Shown one piece after another: positions 1-4,761 of a DNA stretch of 6,633 nt. Origin of the DNA: CAVQZA01 sp963718355 (GTDB taxonomy: Bacteria; Actinomycetota; Thermoleophilia; Gaiellales; Gaiellaceae); NCBI GenBank assembly GCA_963718355.1, contig CAVQZA010000018.1:1-6633 (forward strand), written 5' to 3'. Made by a program: the position numbers and the translations under genes. Numbering within the stretch: the stretch's first letter is position 1; every line of letters begins with the position of its first letter. The notes beneath the pieces were generated by a model. The model did no database searches. It was given only the letters and a program-made list of their open reading frames with translations, and was not told the DNA's origin.

Positions 1-2
1 GA

Positions 3-2336
3 CAAGACCTCAACTGCCTTCTCGAGCGTGTCGAACGCCTGCGGGATCAGGTCCTCGTTCCAGAGGACTGGGCCGAGGCGCGAACGCAGCCGGGCGGCGC
101 CACGGGCATCGCCCGCGGCTTCGGCGAGCTCGATCGCGCGCTCGAAGTGCGCGTGTGCGTCCGGAAGACGCGCCGCGAGGTGGGCGGCGCGTCCCGCTTG
201 CTCGTGCAGCTCGGCGTCCTCGGCGAGCGCGAGCGCCTGCTCGTAGTAGCGCAGCGCTTCGGCTGAGGCGGCGAGCGCCGCTGCCCGCTGGCCGGCGTGC
301 ACGAGCGCGAGCCGTGCATTGTCGCGGATCGAGCCCGCGTCATCTGCGTCCGGATCGGAGTCGTAGGCAGCGAGCAGGTGCGATGCGACGACCTCGACCG
401 TCTCGTCGCCGCTTCTCGTGAGGTACTCGGCGGCAGCCAGGTGGCGCGCCTTCCGCTCCGGACGCGCGAGCGTCTCGTATGCGACCTGGCGCAGGAGGTC
501 CTGGAGGAAGCCGTACTGCCCGAGCTCCGGCGAGCGCGGATCGTTCTGCAGTCCGAGGATCTCGCGCTTGACGAGAAACGCGAGCAGCGGCTCGAGCTCC
601 GCCTCACTACGCCCGCCCACCTCGGCGAGTCCCGCTTTCGTGAACGTCTTCCCGAGGACGGCGGCGTCCTGCAGTGCATGGCGCTCGTCTGAGCCGAGAC
701 CGTCGAGGCGCGCGGCCGCAAGTGCGTGCAAGGTCTCCGGCACCGCGAGCTCGCCGAGCTCGCCGACGGGGACGTAGACGTCGCCCTCGCGTGCGAGCAA
801 TCCCTTATCGAGCAGCATGCGGACCGTCTCGACCGCGTACAGAGGCACGCCTTCGGCGCGCGCGAGGATGCGGTCGCGTGCGTCGTTGGGCAGACCCGGC
901 ACGAGCCCTTCGAGCAGCTGCGCGATCGCTTCGTCGGTCAGCGGTTCGAGCGCGAGTGTCGTCGTGTTGCGCGACGACGGCCAATCCGGATGACGGTCGT
1001 GCACGTCCGGGCGCGCGAGCGCGACGACATAGATCTTGTGGTTACGCGACCACTCGAGCAGGTACTCGACGAACTCGAGCAGCGCCGCGTCCGCCCACTG
1101 CACGTCCTCGAACACGAGCACGACGGGCGCGCGCTCTGACAGCCGCTCGAAGAAGAGGCGCCACGCACCGAACAGGTCTTCCTTCTCGCGCGCCTGCCGC
1201 TCCTCCTCGAGGCCGAGTAGGTGCGCGAGTCGCGGCTCGATCCACTGCCGCTCCTCGTCGTCGAGCACGAACTCCGTGAGCGCGGTGGAGAGCTTCGTGC
1301 GCGCGGAGTCTGCGTCCTCGCCTTCGGCGATATGGAAGCGCTCGCGCGCCATCTCCGCGAGTGCCCAGTAGGTGACGCCGTCGCCGTAGGAGAGGCAGCG
1401 GCCGCGGTGCCAGTACGCGAGCTCGGTGAGGCCGTCGAGGTACTTGAAGAGCTCCCACGCGAGGCGCGACTTGCCGATGCCGGCGATGCCGAGGACGGAG
1501 ACGAGATGCGAGCGGCCCTGCTCGGCGGAGGAGTGGTACAGATCCTTGATGAGGCGGAGCTCGCGGTCGCGGCCGACGAACGGCGGCTCGAGCCCTTCCG
1601 AGCGGCGGCGCCCGCCGACGCCGGCGGTGACGCGCAGCGCGCGCCACAGCGGGATCTCCTCCGACTTTCCCTTCAGCTCGAACGAGCCGGCGTCCTCGTA
1701 CACGACCGCTGCCTCGCTCGCGCGCCGCGTCGACTCGCCGACGAGCACGGTGCCCGGCTCCGCCGCCGACTGCACGCGCGACGCGGTGTTGACGAGGTCG
1801 CCCGCGACAAGTCCTTGGCCGGTGGCGCCGAGCGTCACGGCCGCCTCGCCGGTGAGGACGCCCGCGCGTGCGCGCAACCCTGCGTCGAGCGCCGCGACCG
1901 CTTCGACGAGATCGAGTGCGGCGCGGACGGCGCGCTCACCGTCGTCCTCGCGCGCGGTCGGAGCGCCCCACACCGCCATCACGGCGTCGCCGATGAACTT
2001 CTCCACGGTGCCGCCGTAGCGGCCGATGACGAGGCGCGCGGTGTCGAAGTAGCGCGTCAGCAGGCCGCGGACGTCCTCCGCGTCGCGCGACTCCGAGAGC
2101 GCTGTGAAGCCGACGAGGTCGGCGAAGAGGATGGTGACGACGCGCCGTTCGACGTCCGGCCCTGCCGCTGCGGGCTCGGCTGCGACGAGCGATGTCCCGC
2201 ACTCGCCGCAGAAGCGCTGGCCCGGCTCGTACGCCGCGCCGCAGCTTGGGCAGGCGGTCGCGAGCGAGGCGCCGCAGTTCCCGCAGAACTTCTGCCCGTC
2301 GCGGTTGTCGGTTCCGCAGCTCGTGCACTGGGCCAC
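3..2336 (-). CDS. Zinc-ribbon / class III nucleotide cyclase / STAND-type ATPase / TPR signalling protein (C-terminus cut off by the window edge)
   Basis: This is a large cytoplasmic regulator predicted to make cAMP (or cGMP) under control of an ATPase/TPR module. The reading frame is open for 778 codons from the GTG at 2336 to the left edge, so the C-terminus is missing. An in-frame TAG lies four codons upstream (2346-2348), which makes this GTG the natural start; the Shine-Dalgarno is weak. Residues 4-46 form two C-x2-C...C-x2-C zinc ribbons (C4/C7/C18/C21 and C29/C32/C43/C46). Residues about 62-235 form the cyclase domain. The metal-binding aspartates are D73 (FADLVGF) and D117 (EKFIGDAVMAVWG), K113 is a candidate base-contacting lysine, and N183/R187 (VNTASR) are the expected transition-state residues. 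PFVGRDREL at about 252 opens the ATPase, with Walker A GIAGIGKS (283-290) and Walker B VVLVFEDVQWAD (405-416). The region from about residue 640 is Ala/Leu-rich paired helices like TPRs (for example EALRYYEQALALAEDAELHE). The architecture is well known in actinobacteria; substrate and input signal cannot be read from sequence. Confidence 0.93.
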   Translation of the reverse strand, partial: MAQCTSCGTDNRDGQKFCGNCGASLATACPSCGAAYEPGQRFCGECGTSLVAAEPAAAGPDVERRVVTILFADLVGFTALSESRDAEDVRGLLTRYFDTARLVIGRYGGTVEKFIGDAVMAVWGAPTAREDDGERAVRAALDLVEAVAALDAGLRARAGVLTGEAAVTLGATGQGLVAGDLVNTASRVQSAAEPGTVLVGESTRRASEAAVVYEDAGSFELKGKSEEIPLWRALRVTAGVGGRRRSEGLEPPFVGRDRELRLIKDLYHSSAEQGRSHLVSVLGIAGIGKSRLAWELFKYLDGLTELAYWHRGRCLSYGDGVTYWALAEMARERFHIAEGEDADSARTKLSTALTEFVLDDEERQWIEPRLAHLLGLEEERQAREKEDLFGAWRLFFERLSERAPVVLVFEDVQWADAALLEFVEYLLEWSRNHKIYVVALARPDVHDRHPDWPSSRNTTTLALEPLTDEAIAQLLEGLVPGLPNDARDRILARAEGVPLYAVETVRMLLDKGLLAREGDVYVPVGELGELAVPETLHALAAARLDGLGSDERHALQDAAVLGKTFTKAGLAEVGGRSEAELEPLLAFLVKREILGLQNDPRSPELGQYGFLQDLLRQVAYETLARPERKARHLAAAEYLTRSGDETVEVVASHLLAAYDSDPDADDAGSIRDNARLALVHAGQRAAALAASAEALRYYEQALALAEDAELHEQAGRAAHLAARLPDAHAHFERAIELAEAAGDARGAARLRSRLGPVLWNEDLIPQAFDTLEKAVEVL

Positions 2337-2356
2337 GAGCGGAGCCTAGATCAGGT

Positions 2357-2857
2357 CTACGCGGCGGGGAAGCTTCCGCAGCCGTCGTGGCGGTACAGGG
2401 CATACCGCTGCGGCGAGAGGAGCCACGTCCAGTGCCCGTGCACCGGGACGAGGTGGAACGAGTGCACGAACGTCATCGGGTCGCGCTCCCCGTACCACTT
2501 GACCGCGATCCGCACCGCGACGGCGGCGCCGGAGACGATCCCGACGCCGGGCACGCGGAAGCTGGCGCGGCGGACGCCGACGAGCTCGGCGCTCTGGATC
2601 GGCGCCGGCCACGGGGTCGACTTCTCGCAGGAGACGTAGACCGAGCGCCGCGCGACGAACTTGTGCGCGGGGTAGAGGGTCTGCCAGGCGAGGCCCCACT
2701 TCCCGTCCACCTTGAAGCGGATGTCCTCGAGCATGAACGAGCCGGCCGTCCGGAGGGCAGGCCACTGCGTCGTCTGCCGGGCGGCGTGCGCGGCGGTGAT
2801 GCCGACGGTGGCCAGCATCCAGAAGGCGGCGAGCGCGATGGCTGCGCGGCGTGGCAT
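2357..2857 (-). CDS. Small secreted protein of unknown function (166 aa)
   Basis: I do not recognise a named family. The N-terminus is a classical Sec signal peptide: basic MPRR, then a hydrophobic core (residues 5-20), then a likely signal peptidase I site after AHA (residue 25). The mature part is about 141 residues, rich in Val, Trp and Tyr (for example WGLAWQTLYPAHKF and HGHWTWLL), which suggests a compact beta-rich extracellular domain. It has just two cysteines, C77 and C160, which could form a disulfide. The composition resembles the small NTF2-like or 'hypothetical exported' proteins of actinobacteria, but that is only an impression. The ATG at 2857 is chosen because it starts directly at the signal peptide. 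No Shine-Dalgarno precedes it, and a possible -10 element lies only 6 nt upstream, so the message may be leaderless. The gene is followed after 20 bp by the cyclase-ATPase gene on the same strand, so the two are probably co-transcribed. Confidence 0.82.
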   Translation of the reverse strand: MPRRAAIALAAFWMLATVGITAAHAARQTTQWPALRTAGSFMLEDIRFKVDGKWGLAWQTLYPAHKFVARRSVYVSCEKSTPWPAPIQSAELVGVRRASFRVPGVGIVSGAAVAVRIAVKWYGERDPMTFVHSFHLVPVHGHWTWLLSPQRYALYRHDGCGSFPAA

Positions 2858-2863
2858 GCGGGA

Positions 2864-2891
2864 GTTATCGACCGCCGGCCGTCGTCCTCAA
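2864..2891 (-). promoter_or_regulatory. Candidate leaderless promoter for the secreted protein-cyclase operon
   Basis: On the minus strand, TTGAGG (2886-2891) and GATAAC (2864-2869) are separated by 16 bp. They match the sigma-70-type -35 and -10 boxes at 4 of 6 positions each. Only 6 nt (TCCCGC) separate the -10-like box from the ATG at 2857. Initiation about 7 nt downstream of the -10 would therefore fall on the A of the start codon, giving a leaderless mRNA, which fits the absence of a Shine-Dalgarno. Matches of this quality also occur by chance, so this is a prediction supported mainly by position. Confidence 0.38.
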
Positions 2892-2912
2892 GCGCCGCCT
2901 TGCGCTTCGGAA

Positions 2913-2918
2913 TAGCAT
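2913..2918 (+). promoter_or_regulatory. Candidate -10 box for the AIM24-family gene
   Basis: TAGCAT fits the TANNNT -10 pattern seen in many actinobacterial promoters and ends 8 nt before the ATG at 2927. Transcription would start at or within a base or two of the start codon. No recognisable -35 lies at the right distance, and no Shine-Dalgarno precedes the ATG. The evidence is the short motif plus its position in the 69-bp divergent intergenic region. Confidence 0.3.
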
Positions 2919-2926
2919 CCCAGCTG

Positions 2927-3646
2927 ATGGAGGCAACAGTTCGTGAGGGGCAGGCTCCGGCGGTTGTCGTGGCCCTTCAGCCGGGCGAGCGGATGACCGC
3001 GGAAGCGGGCGCGATGATGTTCGTCACCGGCGACATCTCGATGGACGTGGAGATGCCCGGCGGCCTGGCCGGTGGGCTGAAGCGGAAGCTGCTCGCGGGC
3101 GAGAGCCTGTTCCTGACGCGCTACGAGGCGAAGGGCGCGGGCGCTGTCGGGATCACTGGGCCGTTCCCGGGCTCCATTCGGCAGCACGAGCTCGACGGCG
3201 AGATCATCTGCGAGCGGCACGCGTACCTCGGCCACTTCGGTGACGTCGAGATCGAGAGCGCGTTCGCGCAGAAGCTCGGGATGGGATTGCACGGCGGCGG
3301 CGAGGGTTTCTTCCTGCAGCGCCTGAAGGGCAAGGGCACCGTGTGGCTGCATGCGGGCGGCGACTTTCTCGACTTCGATCTCGTTGCCGGCCAGCGGCTG
3401 ATCATCGACACCGGCTGCATGGTGATGATCGAGCCGACCGTGAAGTACGAGGTGAAGCTGCAGGGCGGCGTTGCGAAGAGTTTGTTCGGCGGCGAGGGGC
3501 TGTTCCTCGTCCACATGACCGGCCCGGGGCACGTCACGCTGCAGACGTTGCCGTTCTCGCGCACCGCGCGTCGCGTTTTGGAGTCGGCGGGCGGTGGCAG
3601 GGATGAGGCGGGCATCGGCGGTCTTCTTGGGTCAATCCTCGAGTAG
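2927..3646 (+). CDS. AIM24 family protein (PF01987 / TIGR00266-like, formerly DUF124), 239 aa
   Basis: The whole length matches the AIM24 (TIGR00266) pattern, a beta-rich fold related to the trp RNA-binding attenuation protein (TRAP-like). The biochemical role of bacterial members is unknown; the yeast relative Aim24 is mitochondrial. Family hallmarks are AEAGAMMFVTGDISMDVEMP (residues 25-44), an ELDGEIICERHAYLG stretch (88-102), and DTGCMVMIEPTVKYEV (161-176). Three internal repeats start GE[SG]xFL and run to a Gly-x-Val strand: GESLFL (58), GEGFFL (125) and GEGLFL (189), spaced about 65 residues, as expected for the three-fold symmetric fold. There is no signal peptide or membrane segment, so the protein is probably cytoplasmic or peripheral. 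The length is typical. The ATG at 2927 is preferred because the homologous region begins just after it; the frame stays open upstream only as an antisense shadow of the secreted-protein gene. It is the first gene of a plus-strand cluster, and its TAG stop is shared with the next gene's Shine-Dalgarno. Confidence 0.93.
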   Translation: MEATVREGQAPAVVVALQPGERMTAEAGAMMFVTGDISMDVEMPGGLAGGLKRKLLAGESLFLTRYEAKGAGAVGITGPFPGSIRQHELDGEIICERHAYLGHFGDVEIESAFAQKLGMGLHGGGEGFFLQRLKGKGTVWLHAGGDFLDFDLVAGQRLIIDTGCMVMIEPTVKYEVKLQGGVAKSLFGGEGLFLVHMTGPGHVTLQTLPFSRTARRVLESAGGGRDEAGIGGLLGSILE

Positions 3647-3649
3647 GAG
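3645..3649 (+). promoter_or_regulatory. Strong Shine-Dalgarno (AGGAG) overlapping the upstream stop codon
   Basis: AGGAG begins inside the TAG stop (3644-3646) of the AIM24-family gene and lies 8 nt before the ATG at 3658. This is the only canonical ribosome-binding site in the window. It fixes the start of the 94-aa gene and indicates that this gene is translated from a shared transcript with the AIM24-family gene. Confidence 0.8.
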
Positions 3650-3657
3650 CGTGAGCG

Positions 3658-3942
3658 ATGGGACTTCTCGACAAGGCGAAGGCAGCAGCGGAGCAGGCAG
3701 CCGCGAAGGCGAAGGAGGGCGTCGAAGACGTCCAGACGAAGCGTGAGCTGAGCCAGGCGTACACCGAGCTCGGCAAGGCGACGTACGAGCTGGTCGGAAG
3801 CGGCGAGGTCTCGAACCCGCGCTTCGACGCGACGGTCGCGAAGATCAAGGCGCTGATGGAGAAGCTCGCGGAGGAGGGCGATTCGACGGGTGACGGATCT
3901 GACTCGTACGACTCGAGCCAGCCGCCGGCGATGCCCGTCTAG
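3658..3942 (+). CDS. Small Ala/Lys/Glu-rich helical (coiled-coil) protein, 94 aa
   Basis: This protein has no named function. Residues 1-45 are a long charged amphipathic helix with heptad-like spacing (MGLLDKAKAAAEQAAAKAKE, then KRELSQAYTELGKATYEL). A short break (GSGEVSNPRF) and a second helix (about 57-73, ATVAKIKALMEKLAEE) follow. The last 20 residues are acidic and Ser/Pro-rich (GDSTGDGSDSYDSSQPP) and probably disordered. It has no signal peptide, membrane span or cysteine. The helical layout is like other small actinobacterial hypothetical proteins that begin MGLxDK and sit in the same kind of position. It starts 11 bp after the AIM24-family stop with an excellent Shine-Dalgarno, so the two are an operon, and an accessory or partner role for the AIM24-family protein is a reasonable guess. 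The stop is TAG at 3940-3942. Confidence 0.88.
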   Translation: MGLLDKAKAAAEQAAAKAKEGVEDVQTKRELSQAYTELGKATYELVGSGEVSNPRFDATVAKIKALMEKLAEEGDSTGDGSDSYDSSQPPAMPV

Positions 3943-3978
3943 CTCGTGCTGGCCTAAGCCCTAGTCACACTCTCCTCA

Positions 3979-4761
3979 GTGGAGACGCGGCTGGAAGAGG
4001 TCGAGGCGTCGCTCGGCGAGTCGCCGCTGTGGCCGACCGCCGCGATCATCTCGGCGGCGGTGCTGTATGCGGATCTGCCGACCCGGTTCATCGCCGGGAA
4101 CTCGGCGGGTGCGTTCTCGGTGGTGCGCTGGGTCGTGCCGACGCTGACGGCGGTACTGCTCGCGGCGCTCGTGCTCAGCGTGCCGAAGGGGCCGCTGATG
4201 CAGAGCCTCGAGTGGGGCGGACAGAAGCTGCGGTTGGGCCGGCGCTGGCTGACGATCGGGCTGATCGGGATCCTCAGCGCGGCGAACGGCGCGTCGATCA
4301 TCTTGCTCGTCCATCTGCTCGTGAACGGCGCGTCGGCGAATGCGCCGGTGCTGCTGCGCGCGGCCGTGCACATGTGGGTCGTGAACGTGCTGCTCTTCGC
4401 GCTGTGGTTCTGGCAGCTCGACGGCGGCGGCCCGCTCGCGCGGCCGACGACGCCACCGCACGAGCGCGACTTCCTCTTCCCGCAGCAGACCGAGCCGGCG
4501 CTACTCGTCGGCGGGTGGGAGCCGAAGTTCCTCGACTACCTGTTCGTGTCGTTCACGAACTCGTCGGCGTTCAGCCCGACGGACGCGCTGCCGCTCAGCC
4601 GGTGGGCGAAGATGCTCATGCTCGTGCAGTCGGCGATCAGCTTGAGCCTCGCCGTGATGGTGGTGGCACGGGCCGTGAACATGTTGATGCTCGTGCAGGC
4701 GGCGATCAGCCTCTCGCTCGCAGTCATGGTCGTCGCGCGCGCGGTGAACATCCTCAAGTAG
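3979..4761 (+). CDS. Multi-pass membrane protein (260 aa) with a duplicated C-terminal transmembrane helix
   Basis: This is an integral membrane protein of unknown function. Likely spans are about 19-33, 48-68, 90-115 and 125-147, followed by a roughly 60-residue soluble stretch (Pro-rich PTTPPHERDFLFPQQ, then WEPKFLDYLFVSFTNSSAFS) and hydrophobic helices at the C-terminus. The block VSFTNSSAFSPTD followed by LPLSRWAKMLMLVQS has the shape of a P-loop plus M2 helix of two-TM ion channels, but the filter signature GYGD is not there. From memory, relatives in actinobacteria end once with a motif like RAVNIL. Here the last helix (residues 212-234, MLMLVQSAISLSLAVMVVAR and so on) is repeated directly at 235-257, followed by ILK and the stop. 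GTG at 3979 is the only plausible start: an in-frame TAA lies at 3955, and the next GTG is inside the first membrane span. There is no Shine-Dalgarno. The gene lies 36 bp after the 94-aa gene, possibly co-transcribed. Its end overlaps the convergent GGDEF-EAL gene. Confidence 0.9.
   Translation: METRLEEVEASLGESPLWPTAAIISAAVLYADLPTRFIAGNSAGAFSVVRWVVPTLTAVLLAALVLSVPKGPLMQSLEWGGQKLRLGRRWLTIGLIGILSAANGASIILLVHLLVNGASANAPVLLRAAVHMWVVNVLLFALWFWQLDGGGPLARPTTPPHERDFLFPQQTEPALLVGGWEPKFLDYLFVSFTNSSAFSPTDALPLSRWAKMLMLVQSAISLSLAVMVVARAVNMLMLVQAAISLSLAVMVVARAVNILK
4612..4749 (+). repeat. In-frame tandem duplication, 2 x 69 bp (23 codons each)
   Basis: The units are 4612-4680 and 4681-4749, directly abutting and in the same reading frame. 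Both begin ATG-Leu-ATG-CTC-GTG-CAG and end GTG-AAC. They differ at 15 of 69 bases (11 of 23 codons), but the proteins differ only by Ser218 versus Ala241. Ten of the eleven codon changes are silent, including a three-base AGC to TCG serine switch. Each unit encodes one predicted membrane helix ending in an Ala-Arg-Ala-Val-Asn cap. Confidence 0.97.
4754..4761. other. Tail-to-tail overlap of convergent genes
   Basis: The TAG of the membrane-protein gene (4759-4761, plus) and the TGA of the GGDEF-EAL gene (4754-4756, minus) lie within 8 shared bases. No stem-loop terminator fits between them, so transcripts from each side must run into the opposing gene unless termination occurs inside coding sequence. 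Confidence 0.85.

Noticed and set aside
1221..2639. A 472-codon open frame on the plus strand
   Set aside because: It lies antisense to the cyclase-ATPase gene and reads as Arg/Ala/Glu-rich low-complexity protein with no recognisable domain. Long antisense open frames are expected at this GC content, and the minus-strand frame has zinc ribbons, cyclase and Walker motifs.
2192..2926. A long N-terminal extension of the AIM24-family frame
   Set aside because: The in-frame upstream stretch is antisense to the secreted-protein and cyclase genes and is Arg/Pro-rich junk. Family similarity begins right after the ATG at 2927.
3658..3942. The 94-aa protein as a toxin or antitoxin
   Set aside because: There is no partner ORF of that kind, no DNA-binding or toxin motif, and the partner gene is of the AIM24 family. 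The sequence is simply a charged helical protein.
3943..3978. A terminator between the 94-aa gene and the membrane-protein gene
   Set aside because: Only a 3-bp stem (GGC/GCC around CTAA) can be formed and no T-run follows, so read-through into the membrane-protein gene is more likely.
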